Of a stretch of DNA of 64,000 nt, positions 34,867 to 47,449 are shown piece after piece. The stretch is taken from assembly GCA_905250115.1 (NCBI GenBank), contig CAJNOI010000006.1:911526-975525 (forward strand), written 5' to 3'. This stretch comes from Adineta steineri. Taxonomy: Eukaryota; Rotifera; Eurotatoria; Adinetida; Adinetidae. A program made the position numbers and the translations under genes. Below the pieces are notes generated by a model. That model worked only from the letters and a program-made list of their open reading frames with translations. It was not told the DNA's origin and searched no databases. Numbering within the stretch: position 1 is the stretch's first letter; each line of letters begins with the position of its first letter.

Positions 34867-37800
34867 AATAAGTAATCAAAATTATTTTAACTTTTCAATG
34901 TGCAAATTATATTATTCTACATCTATTGTACTACACAAAAAAAAAAAGAAGAAGAAATAATGAGCTAATCGCGAGAGTGACTAATCTAAAAAGTTTAAAA
35001 AAGGAAGTAATTAGTAGAATGAATAATGTATATTCATTTTATCTTTTTGCTCTGTTGACCTTATATAAAGAAGTATAAATCTTATGTTGTTTCAATACGA
35101 CTATTGACATATAGCAAAACAAAATGATAAAAAAACGATGAATGTTACTAATAATGATGCTATTCAACCATAAGCTATGAGACAAACAAAAAAATCTCTA
35201 TCGTTATCTGTTACTTACCTATTGTCATTAAAGTTTCTATTTTTATTTTAATTCATTTTCTTCACAGTGGATTGCCGTCATTCTCATTTTTACTGTTGTT
35301 CGGTGTTCAACTGGTTGATGATTAAAAAAAAGTACTTTTTTTTTGTCGTCTCTGATTCTTCCGCTTAGTATGCTCCCGTATTTACAAGCTACTTAGTCGT
35401 CTACTCTAGCAGAAGATCACTATCACATCATCAATACTATCATCATCATCATCATCATCTACATCGTAATGACAAGAGACAGAGAAAGAGAGCGACAGCA
35501 GCACTATGGCTGTATATACACAACGAACAAAATTATAATCATAACAAAAATGATTGTTGTTTCTTGTAGCATTCCGTTCTCTACAAATTTGTTAGCCACC
35601 CATTTGTCACTCTACGTTTCTCTTCTCTTCTCCTTTCATCTCTCGCTTTCTCTGTCTCTCTTCTCTTCTTCACTATGTCACACCAGGAAGAAAAGGATAG
35701 CTGGCTACTAGACTCTGTTACATGAAAGAATAGCACAAAAGACGACGCAGCGGGCGATGACGAGGTTAGCGCAAGCCGGCTCTTCTTCTTCTGCGTCTTT
35801 CGTCGTCGTCGTCTTCTGTTGCTCCTTTTCTCATATTTCTTTGCATGTTGCAGAGCATAAGATACGAGCAAGCAAGATTCATTCCTGATGTTTCAACTAG
35901 AATTGCAAGAGCAAAGCGTATGAACATAATTTACGTTCTCGGGGTATTTTTCAAAATTAGAAAATAGAAGAAAAATCACCAAGGAGGAAAGAATGAGCAA
36001 AAAAAGCAAAATAAAGCGGAAACAGTGTATGAAAAGAAAAAAAAAAGAAAGTAAGAGAGAGAGAGTTAGCGTAAATCTACTAGTCATCCGGAAAAGTCTA
36101 TCAAATAAATAATCTTAACAAAACATAACAATATCAACAAATGTTTGTTAATTAATGATGTTGTATGTCACATCGAATTATATATTTTATTGTATATAAA
36201 AACATTTACATAAAATAGGTTCTGCAGCTGTTCATATTTCAGTATTGTTCGCTCAGACAATTATATGGTAATATATACTTATTAACAATTATTGAATCTC
36301 TAAAGTAGCATTAGATATGTTTCAAGTTTTTCTAATTACTAGAAAACTGACACTGGCAATAAGTGATAACATTTTCTTCCTATGACAAACCAATGAAATA
36401 GAATACTGTTATGATTATTACGATTATTTGTTGCTTATTGTAGCATCCCATGAGATATAATAAGTTCATTCAATCGACTTAACGCATACATCATATACAC
36501 ATGTATTTACATGTCGTTTTATGCATGTAACAACTGAGTTGGATGCGTGCATCCGTCCATCACAGTTATAGTGTCATTTCCGCTTATCGACCATTAAATA
36601 GATAGAAACATTGACATGTAGACGTGTTTCTATTTGAACGGAAATCAATGAAACTTACTACAAAAGCATATATGACTATTGACTCTTCCGAAGCTGACAA
36701 ACCTAATCTAGATATATATACTTGTTTCTTATTGTCATGAAAAATTTTCAAGAAAGCTAAAGATAACAATAAACTTCTCCTTATTATAAATATAAAATCT
36801 GACTGCAGGTGAGAGAATCTTTTTTTTTTCTTATCAGAATATATATACAAAATATAGTAAAGATTTGATTATGATTGCATTATGGATCTGACGAATCTAT
36901 TTCTGATAAGATTATATCGCATGCATATCTATATAGTATGTTTATGAAAAAAAAATTCATTTGAAGACGATCTAATAAATCAAACTAGTGGAACAAATTT
37001 ATTATTAGAAACATGTCTTATTCAGATTTCTTTTCTTTCTCTTATATATATATATATGTCTGAGCATGCTAGTTCAATCTGAAGAGTACACTATATGGTG
37101 AAAGTGTTTTAAGCACGTTTTTTCCAGTAGTTTATTATATAAAGGAAAGCTAATGGAGTAAAAAAAATAACCTCGCACGACTAATTTTACTTTTTATTTA
37201 GTAACTCAAAAAAAAATACAAAAAAAAATGTGTTTCATTATCAACTAATGATTCTTTTACTAACGAAAAAAAGATTGTCATCTAACTATCTTTTTATGTT
37301 TATAACAATTAATTGAATCTTGAATAAAAACAGTTGATATTAGTCAATTCTGTTACAAGATTATTAATAAAAGCCTATTGGGATTGCTTATAATAGAATT
37401 TTTATATTGATTTTCGAATTTTGATGAGATGTACTCAACGGGAAATTAATATATATTATCGGTCGAGACATTCGAAAAAAGGACAATTAGACATTGACAA
37501 TATTAAACAAGTCAATTTCCAAGTCACTAAGTATAAACTATAGAAAAAAAAATTTTTTCCTATAGGAAACATTTCAATAATGTCAAACGAAGTATGTATG
37601 AAGTACTAACAATTCTATTTTTAATGTAAAAGAATGAGTCTGTAATCGAAAAGAAATTTTCTTTTGAACATATACATGAATAATATAAAATATTGACATA
37701 CGTTTTGAGTTTTTTTGCTTTAATATTTGTTAGAAATTATGTTGATAAGATTCATCGACTGCACTGTTTTGTTCACCCAATGACCTCGAACTGTTGCTCT

Positions 37801-38104
37801 TCAGCTTTTTTTTTTAATAATATTTTATATTAGTCTAATAGCGTTTAGATTAGGATTAGAATTCTGTCAGACATAAAGTTCAATATTAATCATAAACTCA
37901 ATATTTTACGTGACTTATGTTCAACTACTGAAAATAAAACAATCATCCATTATTCTTTCTTGTAATCTCTTACCTAAAAGCATTAATTTTATGTAAAAAT
38001 AATGTAAGAGAAAAAGAAAGAACAATTTTTTGTTAAAACAAAAGACTACACTTAGAAAAAGAACAAGATACTATAACAGTCATTGGATCTATAAAAATTG
38101 ATAT
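34867..38104. other. Intergenic region, no gene seen
   Basis: About 3.2 kb separates the heads-out exchanger gene from the 3' end of TOMM70. It holds a CAT trinucleotide run near 35434-35459, a strongly pyrimidine-rich tract around 35615-35670, and a slightly GC-richer patch near 35740-35820 (CTTCTT, CGTCGTCGT). Open frames here follow from strand-biased composition and show no recognisable domains. Part of this is presumably exchanger promoter DNA. Confidence 0.55.
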
Positions 38105-40466
38105 TTAATTCATTCCACCCATCCAACTAGGTAACGGCCCATTGGCTTGTGGAAATCCACCTGGAAAATTGAGACTAAGTCTTTTCATAGCTCTTCCTTG
38201 TGCACGAATAGCATAAAGTAGAGCAGCATATTGCATAAGTTTTTCTTCACCACGACTACATTGTATTGCACGTTCATATAAATTAGCTGCTTCTTCAAAT
38301 TGATTTCTATTTAATTAAAATATAAAAAAACATGTAAAAGTTGAAGAGAAAAGTTTTTACCGATTGCATTTAAATATAGCAAACATTGTTAGAACAGTTT
38401 CATTCGATGGATCAATTTCAAGAGCATGTGTAAATAATTTTTCAGCTTCAACATTGTTCGATGGATCTGTTGCCATTAAACAATTACTAAATTACATTTT
38501 AAATTAAATAGAATGTAACAACAATAAACAAATTAACATACGCTTTAAGTGCTAATAATGTTGGATTATTTGGAATTTCTTTAACAAATTTTTTTAAATA
38601 TTCAAGTGCTTTATCTTTTCGATCATTATCCAAATAACACTAAAAATACAAATAAGATTATTTGATTTTAAAATTTATTCATTTATTTACAGATGTTAAT
38701 GCAAGTGCATAATAAATATCATGTTTACATGAATCATAATATTCTTCAAAACTTCCTAATGATTGTTCAACTTTATCGGGTTTATTTTCTTTATTGCCTA
38801 TTTTTGCATCGTTGATTAATTTTTGATATTTAGCTCGAAGATTTATTGGTGAAATATTCAATGCTTCACTAAAATCATCATGAGCTTCAGAATAGCTTTC
38901 TAATAATGTTTTTAACTAAATATATATACATATATATAAAGAAAGAATATTGATCAAAATAAAAGAAAACAAACCATGCCACGATGAACACGTGGTCCAC
39001 ATGCATTTGGATGATTTTTTATACATTGATCATATTCATACATTGCTCCTTCGACATCACGTTGATGAATTTTTGTATTAGCTCGTTTTAATTCTGCATT
39101 GATTTTCATCTAAATATTTTTATTTAAAAATAAACAAAAAAAGATATTATTTATATGTATACAAACATTTTCTGTAGCATTTGAATCATTAATAACGGCA
39201 TCAAAATCAGCTGATGCTTCTTTATAATTACCCATAAGTAAATAAAATGAACCACGAAGTAATAAAGCTTGTAATTTATAGGGTGAACTTATGGATAATT
39301 CAATTTCTTGTGTACATAATGATGGTATATCTGTAAAACGAGATTCATTATATGCTTGATATGCACGTGCTAATGGACTATCTGGCTGAGCTGTACGAAT
39401 TTCATTAATAATAGTTGAATTGAATATTGGATCATCTTCGAATTCATTTAATGATGTACGAACATAATCTTTTGATAATTCAGCAGTACTCTTCAAAAAA
39501 AAGACACATAAATAAAATCAAACAAAGAGAATTTATCTTACTGGTGGCATTGTTTCAATATAATGTTTAGCAAGATTAGTAAGAACTTTATCAGCAGCCA
39601 TAATATATGCTGGTTGATATGAATCAAGAAAACATACTGTTGAATAATCTTTAAAAGACAAAATTTAGTTTTTTTCTTTTTTAAGAAATTCAATAATATA
39701 TACCTTCGAGAGCTAATTGAAAATTCTCAATATTTTCAGCAGCACGAGCACGTCTTTGAATACATTTGATATATTTTGGATTAAGTTCAATAGCTTGTGA
39801 ACAATCTTCAATAACTTTACTATAATTTTTCTATTTTCGAATAAAAAAAATTGCATTAAAAGATAGAAATAGAATTTAATTCATACTAAGGATTCCCATG
39901 CTGCTGCTCGATTTTGATAAAATTGTGAAAGTTCTTCCTTTGATTCAGATGGACAAGCATCAATTGCTTCTAAACAATAAATAATTAATATAATATCAAT
40001 TTAAATATATAAATTTTATTCTTACTAGTATAAGCGATAATAGCTTCATTGAATTTATTTTCTCGATATTTTATATTTCCTTCATTTTTTAATTGAATTG
40101 CTAGAGTTAAACGATTCTAAATAAATATATGATGAAAATATTAATTTAATAAAAATAAACTAATCTAATTGTTACTTTTGTTCGACTATCAGATGTTGAA
40201 AGTGCATCTCCACCCGCTTTTGTTGATGGAATTGTTGTTCCTGTTATACTTGTCAATGGTGTAGGTAGAGGTGAACGTCTAGTCGCTGATTTTTTAGCTT
40301 GATCTTGTTGTTGACGATAAACTAAATAAGCAGCAACACAAACTGCTGTCGGTACACCAATAACAAGTGCCCATTTAGCTAAACGTTTGCCTATATCATT
40401 TGCTGGATTAGTTGAATCGACACCTGGTGTTGAACTACTTGTTACTGCTCGTAGAATTGAAGCCAT
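38105..40466 (-). CDS. TOMM70: TOM70 mitochondrial import receptor
   Basis: Eleven exons on the complement (40466-40176, 40116-40026, 39969-39887, 39830-39704, 39648-39542, 39490-39167, 39109-38975, 38915-38691, 38639-38542, 38486-38361, 38306-38105) give 602 residues, near human TOM70 (608). It sits in the outer mitochondrial membrane and receives Hsp70/Hsp90-bound carrier preproteins. A single N-terminal anchor (~32-50, WALVIGVPTAVCVAAYLVY) is followed by a Lys/Arg/Pro/Thr-rich linker and TPR helices throughout: the clamp-type ALQ/IQLKNEGNIKYRENKF-like first repeat, KYIKCIQRRARAAENI, YKLQALLLRGSFYLLMGNY, DVEGAMYEYDQCIKNHP, and a conserved C-terminus with EEAANLYERAIQ. All joins are in phase. 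Confidence 0.92.
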
Positions 40467-42001
40467 TAAAATTCGCTATTCGATATTTTATTTTGAATAA
40501 TAATGACGAGAAAAAAAAATGATCTCTGAACAAAAAAACACTCTCAGACAAACGCGCTCAAAAAAACTAATATATTACTTCCTTTTGTTTACATTGGTTT
40601 TTATAGTAGCCAATCGCATTGCTTGCGATATAGTTTGACTTTTGCATATGTTTTTCGGGTTTATGGTTTCAAATCGAATAGAGATATTTTGATCTTTATT
40701 TTATAAAAAAAAATCTTTTCAACAGTTTTAAAAGATTTGATAAAAGGTTCATAACAAAGCGAGATCTAGCGCTAATTTGAATATTACTATCATTTGTATC
40801 GATTAATGTCAAAGAGAAGTACAAAGTACATAAATATCACAATAGTTGAACAATTAATCACATCTATGTATATATTTAATAAATGTAGACTGATTCTTGT
40901 TCTTTTTTATGCACTTTGTATATAATATAACCATTCAACAAAACAATAGTAATGATTACATATTCTTCATTAGACTACTATTTATCTTTCTTCTTTGTGT
41001 ACGATTCAAGAAAGAAAAAAAGAGAAGCTTGAATGAATTATATTCATCTTCTAATCTTTTTCTCATTCTCAGTCTACAGTAAGACTAAAGTTTAAATCTT
41101 TTCTTTTATTCAATCGATCTGTACATAAGACAGTAGAATTCATACATTACATATATATATTTTATTTTCATTCATCTTATCAATCATGTTGTTTCCATTT
41201 GATGAAGGTAAATTTTTATCTTACTGTACTCATTTCCAGATTTAAAAGAAATCTATATAGTAAACAACTAAATACTATATATTATACTAGATCACCCATT
41301 GATACATAAAACAGCAGGTGCATTGCTTGACGATAGGTGTCAATCAATTTCTGGATTATAAGATGTACCATACTGTTATATCGAGATTAATACTAGTTGA
41401 TAATAGTGCATATAGATCTTGTTTGCCTCCTTCATATAGATTAATGATCACATTTTGCGTTTATTCTTGTGACATATTATTGCCTGTAATATGGTGTCAA
41501 AAACAATAAATAACAAACAACATTCATACTATTATATAGACCAATGTAGCATAGAATAGTTTTTATTGTATTCCGTACATTTTTATAAGCAATACTCATC
41601 AATCTATCTTTCTTTATATAGCTTAAAATTATCTATCCAATCGATATTTATCACTCGATTCGAGAAAAATTACATTACAAATACTACGGTAAGCTGCTCT
41701 ATTACAATGATTAAATGTAATAATGACAACATATTCAAATCTAGTCCTCCTTTTTCAATAGAGAAAAATATCTAATACAGTAAATGTCAATCGCGACATT
41801 GATAATTCTCAAAGGACACACGCATATACATACCTATGTATATATGTATATATATAAAGAGAGAGCGAGCGAAAGATGTGACGACTTTACGAATCCTTTT
41901 TGTGTCGTTATATTTAATTATATAGATACCTTTTGACAAGAGAAAATGCGCGCTTTACTACATGATCAGATACTAATCGACTAAGATCTTTATCTTTTTC
42001 T
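40467..42001. other. TOMM70-ninjurin intergenic region
   Basis: About 1.5 kb upstream of both divergent genes, AT-rich, with TATATA runs near 41150 and 41830. No coding frame with recognisable features. Confidence 0.5.
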
Positions 42002-44394
42002 ATGGCTGAACCACCTTCTAACAAGAATTTTGTAAGCATTGTCAAATTTCAAACATTTGATAAAAGTGAGTTCGGTATTAAAACATAGCTTTTTTTGAGT
42101 TAACATTTAAATAAAGAAATCATCCTATTATTATCTATATTTCTTATCAGTAATTTACTATTTCACACTTTCTAATATATTTAAACAATGTTTTCTTTTT
42201 TTGTTATTGTTCGTTTATACAAAGAAATATTCAATTTCACCAACATATATTCACATACTTTATTTACTTATCAGTCTCAAATATCAACTGATCAGTCTCT
42301 CTTTTTATTTGGGTCACACACTTTTTTTCCCTATTTCTTATTGGATGTCATCAAGAAAGATCACGATAGCCTTGATATAAAACAGCAATTGTATCAGTAA
42401 GCGAGAATAAATATATAGTATGTATGATAGAGAGAAATTCTATCGATTGTTATGATCAAATGATATATTATATTGCTGCATCTTTTTTCGACATCCATTG
42501 AGTAAAGAAACAAAAGGCAAGAAACAAAAAGACGAAACAACTACCACTTATGTGTTTGTGTTGACTGTTCTCACATGCGAAATATTTTCTGTTTTTTTCG
42601 TTTTTTTTCTTCTTCTACAAAAATATCGTCACGTGCAAAAATTTCATTTCTTTAATTTGACAAATACTCTTCATTTGACAATATGAGCAATCATATAACA
42701 GTCATTGAGGAGGATGAAAATCAAATAATATCATCATTACTACCAACAAATCAACGTGCTACTCGTTCGCAACTTCTAACAAAAATTTATTATCCCGATA
42801 CATTATATCCTGATAATTATTCATTCTTTGCAGATCGGCGCGATACAACAAGTCCAAGAGTAAACGCTTCATTATACATGGATCAAAACGAACAATATCC
42901 AACCACAACAACTATGAATACAACAGGTTCTCCAATAAGTATGCCATCCATGCCTAAACATCCAACAACTGAAAATGAAATTATTGATCGACAAAGCAAA
43001 TATGCCGTAAGTAATCTTTGTTTTTTTTCATCGTTTTATTTTTTCATTTTATTATCGTAATCGTAAACGCGTTTTTATTGCGATTTTCTCTTTTGTGTTT
43101 TATAATACTTAAGAATACAAAGAAAGAAAAAACCGTTGTTTTCGACATTAACTTGATAGTAATAAAGAGAAGAATGGTACATCTTAATCATGTTGGTATG
43201 CATCAATGCCAGCATACAAAGTTATGTCAGCTGTTATCGAAAAACAAAAGAAAAAAAGAAGATGTATTATCTTGTGTATTCAATCATTTGTCTTTTCAAT
43301 AGAAATCTTATCGTAAATTTGCATTTCGTTGATGTGTTTGTTATAGTAAAAGAAAAATAAATGTTAAATATAGTTACATTCTATTTACAACTACTTTCCA
43401 TTGTTATTTTACTTTCTATTTTCAAAATCTTAACTAAGAAAACTTATAAATTATAAGAAGCAATTGCGGACTTATGCAAATAATCTAACATATTTCGTCT
43501 ATTATTTTTACTTTCGTGCACTATGAAAGTAGCAAAAATAATGTCAATATTAAAAAAAAAAAAGAAGCTTAGGATAATGTATACATAAAGACAGAAACGG
43601 TGGTGTCTAGGTATTCTTTTCGTGACTTGATTTTAGTGTATGAGAAAAGAAAGAGAAATAATAATAATAAAAACAAAAAGAAAAAAACAGAGAGAAAAAA
43701 GAGCGTATTAATAGGTAGATAGGGTAAGGGTATTTCGACGAAGCGCAACAACATACATTCAATGCACATGTTTGCATGTATGGTTCCTATATATTTCAAA
43801 GATATTTTATTTTCTCGTTACTATCTTAATGTAGCTTATTCTATTTCACGTACATAGATGAAAAAAAAACAGAATCATCAATATATAACATGTATATTTT
43901 TTTTTCTTCTTTTTTTGTCCTGTCGATTGTCCTTTACAAATGGCGCACATTTGCACGTATTTTTCCCTCACATTATTCTTTACCACGATGATACTGCTTC
44001 CTTTTATACTCTTCCTCTATCAGTATCATACTGATATGGATATTTGGTGATCGATCACAAAGAATAATCGAGCTAGCAAGAAGAAGAAAGTCATTGAAGA
44101 CTTTCTTAATAGAGACAATAATAGCGCAATGCAATTTATTGCTTGTGGTATTTTTGTTTTTTATTATCGTGTATTATGATTATTTGCTTACGTAGTTAGG
44201 GGGAAAAAAAGAGAGAAGAGAATAGTTACAGCTCGAGAAAAACAGATGATTTTAATGTTTTTAATTGATAAATTGATCGACTATATAGATAAAAGTCATT
44301 GCGACGGTTTTGTTCTTCGTTACACCTCGACTATATAACGATAAAAAGAGAAAAAATGTCGATAGACGACCAACCCGGCATCGAATTGGCACAG
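42002..44394 (+). other. Three candidate alternative first exons of the ninjurin gene
   Basis: Candidate starts are 42002-42031 (MAEPPSNKNF), 42683-43006 (108 codons, begins MSNHITVIEEDENQ, Thr/Ser/Pro-rich) and 44356-44394 (MSIDDQPGIELAQ). Each opens with ATG, ends exactly at a GTAAG- or GTGAG-type donor in phase 0, and so can join the shared exon at 44518 (phase 0). The 108-codon exon is too long and open to be chance. The 10-codon one is the weakest. Confidence 0.55.
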
Positions 44395-46205
44395 GTGAGT
44401 CTTTCTCTCATTCTATTTTTTTTCTATGTATTTATAACATTATATCGTTGTGTTCTCACATTATTATACATATACTTATGCTTCACATTATGAATTGCAT
44501 TTCATTTTATTTTAAAGGCACCAATGATTGATCGAGAACGTGGTGAATCCGAATCTGAGAAACATCGATTCGATGTTAAACGATTTATACCAACGGCATT
44601 ACGTCCTCAAGACAAAAGTGTAAGGATAAATAAAAAGTTTTTATATTTTCTAATTATTCATATTTATGTTTATTTCGTAGCAAGCACCTGTTGTCTTATT
44701 AGATCCTCGATTTTATTCGTTGAAAAAAACAGCCATGACTATCATGTGTCTTCTGGTAAGCAACAAAAAAAAACCTAGAAGGATATAAAACTGTATAACT
44801 TTCTGAATCAATATTTGTCAAAATGAAAATAATATTTTATCAATATATTGCATGTTTGTCACGAATTTCGTATTAAAAATTATTCATATAATTATCATAT
44901 TAGCATATATTAGATAAAATATTCGATGGGAATTAATTCCATTAAAACCGCAGAATTTCGTGGTTTTTATATAAATACCACAAATATCTGTAAACGAATT
45001 TTTATGGATTCATATAGATAAGAAAATTGCAAAGTTATGAATGTTTTTTTTTCAATTTTGTTAGATTATTATCATGAGTAACAGTGTACAACTAAAACAT
45101 GTTCTCAAACCAAGCTCAGGCAGTGCAAATTCATTTTATGGTACTCAAGTTACACTTGGCATTGTCTCTATTCTTATGTGTGCTAGCATCGGTAAGTTAT
45201 CTTAAATTAGGAAAAATAAAAGTTTTTTCTCCATCGTACTTTCTTTCATATTTTCGATTTCTAATATGTCCTATGTCTATCCATTGCGTATATTTTCCAT
45301 CCTCGTTTCATTGTAAATGTAGTCGACGTTATTATCTTGCCTTCGCGGTTTCTAGGTATTATTCAATTATATTTATTTCTGTTTACACGGCTTGAACAAT
45401 TGATATTATCATCATCAGCATTGGAAAATTTAACACGCTATGAACGAATTCTTCTTTTAACTCCAGCCGCATTATTAATTCTTTTATTTTTATTCGATAT
45501 GATTTTTCTAATTATAATGTTTCAATTTTAATGAGTTTTGTATTCGTTTTTCTTCATGAAAATGTGTAAATTGAATCTTAAAATAGTTTTGTATTTTTAT
45601 TTTCTTAAGTAGTGTATGTTTGAGTTTTTGATTTATTTGTTTTTCCTTATATTCTAGGTGTAATTCTGATGTACGTTATGCGAATTGACTCGAACGATCA
45701 GTACAAACAACATAAACTTGATTATATAGACAATTGCGTCATTTGTCTTCTATTTATTCTTGCCATATTCAATATTTTTATTGCTGCGTGCAGCAGTTAG
45801 TTTAATCACATTGTCTCGTTTATCTTTTTTTCTTCTATTCCCTATCTTTGCGTTAACATTCTTTGTTTTTTTGAAAGAGAGAAAAAAAATATCTGTATTC
45901 GTGAACAGTCTTACATAGAATCTTAGAATGTTTCTTTCTTTTAATGTGTGTTAACTAAAAAAATATAATTTCTCCTTTTTCTTTTTTTCTATTGATATAT
46001 ATATGTTTAGGCAAGATATAAAAACAAATTTTAACACTTGTCTATTTTTATTCTTGTAGCCTTTTATCTAATGTATATGATAACAATCAATGATCAGAAT
46101 GTATACAAACAGCGAAAAATTGATTTTTTGCAAAATCTGGGCTTAATCTTTCTTTTTTCCTTATTTATTCTTAACATTATTTATGCGATTTTTAATGCTG
46201 TTTAA
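42002..46205 (+). CDS. Ninjurin family membrane protein with alternative first and last exons
   Basis: Shared core exons 44518-44619, 44681-44755 and 45065-45191 join in phase to any of three last exons. The product matches ninjurin: a charged N-terminus, FYSLKKTAMTIMC, IIIMSNSVQLKHVLKP, FYGTQVTLGIVSILMCASI, then with last exon b GVILMYVMRIDSNDQYKQ, HKLDYIDNCVICLLF, LAIFNIFIAA. Ninjurins are small plasma-membrane proteins; NINJ1 was named for adhesion and, by established work, polymerises to rupture the membrane during lytic cell death. The core plus last exon encodes 159 (a), 148 (b) or 149 (c) residues; candidate first exons add 10, 108 or 13. Intron before the last exon is phase 1 in all cases. 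Ninjurin identity is firm; which isoforms are made is inferred. Confidence 0.85.
45356..46205 (+). other. Three mutually exclusive last exons of the ninjurin gene
   Basis: Exons a (45356-45531), b (45658-45800) and c (46060-46205) each follow an acceptor (TTTCTAG, TATTCTAG, TTCTTGTAG), each continues the same phase-1 codon from 45191, and each ends in its own stop. They encode alternative versions of the same segment: end of one membrane helix, a polar loop, and the last hydrophobic helix. b and c share the loop pattern YKQxKxDxxxN; a is divergent (LENLTRYERILLL) but equally hydrophobic. The pattern implies tandem exon duplication followed by divergence. Confidence 0.75.
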
Positions 46206-46739
46206 TTAGAATATGATATGCACGTGATCATATATATATACATACATCTCGTATGCAGTAGTTTTAAAAAAAATATTTCTTGCTGTTATCCTTTTCATTT
46301 AAGAGAACAAAAAAAAATACATTGTCTATTTAACCGGTTATTTATATGATTTAGTCATGTTTTCATTCCTGTTTGTTGTGAACTATATGTTTGTAGTAAA
46401 TCTTATATTGTACTAATAATTAATAAATGCTATAGTCAAATATATTGTAGAAGCACAATTAATACAGATATATGTTTTTTATGCACATGTTTACAAATAT
46501 TCATGTAGATGAAATATAAGTAATATGTAGAAAATTATAATATTTTGTTTCGGATAATTAATTATTGATATAAAAAAAATGTCAGAGAAATAAGAAATTA
46601 ATCGTTGAAATAAATGCATCATTAGTGAAATTAATAGTTAACTATAGTTTTGTTTGTTTCAAATTTATACATCAGTACATCATATATATTGATATGTGAT
46701 TTTGTCTTTTGAATTTTACAGCTGATGGCAGATAATGAA
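46206..46739. other. Intergenic gap after ninjurin
   Basis: About 530 bp of AT-rich 3' flank with no recognised gene. Confidence 0.5.
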
Positions 46740-47133
46740 TCATCAGTGTTCTTTCAGCATACGATAGCTTGAACAAGCTTGGCCATATGCTGATAAATAT
46801 ATTGAGTCCATTAATTCGAGGAGCATCGTCAGCTTTATCGGATTTTGCATTTGAAAAACTTGACCTTGGAGAAACAGTATGAATGCTGTTTTTTTTCTAA
46901 AGATAGTATTTATCTTGAATATTTTATTCCAGACACCTAGAATTGGAGGTATTAAAGTTTATGCAGGATATAGAAGTTTTATATTCAAGTTGTTCAACAA
47001 GAAATTCTATTTTAGTTATGTTGGCGGTGCACATATTAAAGTAAAAGTAAAAGGAATTGTTTGTGAAATAAAAGATATGCAATTTGTTGGTGAGGTTGGA
47101 ATTATTTTAAATGTGTCGGTGTCCGTTGCTTAA
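46740..47133 (+). pseudogene. Extended synaptotagmin SMP-domain fragment
   Basis: Short pieces match the lipid-transfer SMP domain of extended synaptotagmins, ER-plasma membrane tethers: LEQAWPYADKYI, then in another frame SPLIRGASSALSDFAFEKLD, and after a possible short intron PRIGGIKVYAG and IKVKVKGIVCEIKDMQFVGE. The blocks are in the right order, but a frame change and missing intervening residues separate them. There is no transmembrane hairpin or C2 domain nearby, so this is a truncated, decayed copy rather than a gene. The last block is still open for ~60 codons. Confidence 0.6.
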
Positions 47134-47449
47134 AAAGAACACTCACACCCACATCCTTGGCTGTTCCATGTGCTTTAAATAATGTATTTCTTTCTATTTA
47201 CCATTGATCGTTGAATTAAAAATAAATTTGGTGATCAAAACTCAACTTTTTAGTGATCAAAAAAATACTAACTATATATAAAAATCTATGTAACAGAAAA
47301 ACATTCTTAATAAATACAAAACTAGATTTAAAAAAAATAATTTTTTTTACTATTAATAAAGTTCTTTTTAGTAAAAAAAACAAAGTAGAATACAGCGATA
47401 TTATTTCGAAAAATAATTTGTCTCTATTAAAAATTATCTTAATCTTTAT

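Noticed and set aside
35581-36087. Minus-strand open frames rich in Arg/Lys/Ser or Leu/Phe
   Set aside because: They fall in strand-biased pyrimidine/purine tracts, have no start context, no domain and no splice continuation.
42498-42686. Open frame just before the MSNHIT exon as part of the ninjurin first exon
   Set aside because: It begins with TTG, is in a different frame, and has hydrophobic low-complexity content; the ATG at 42683 is better.
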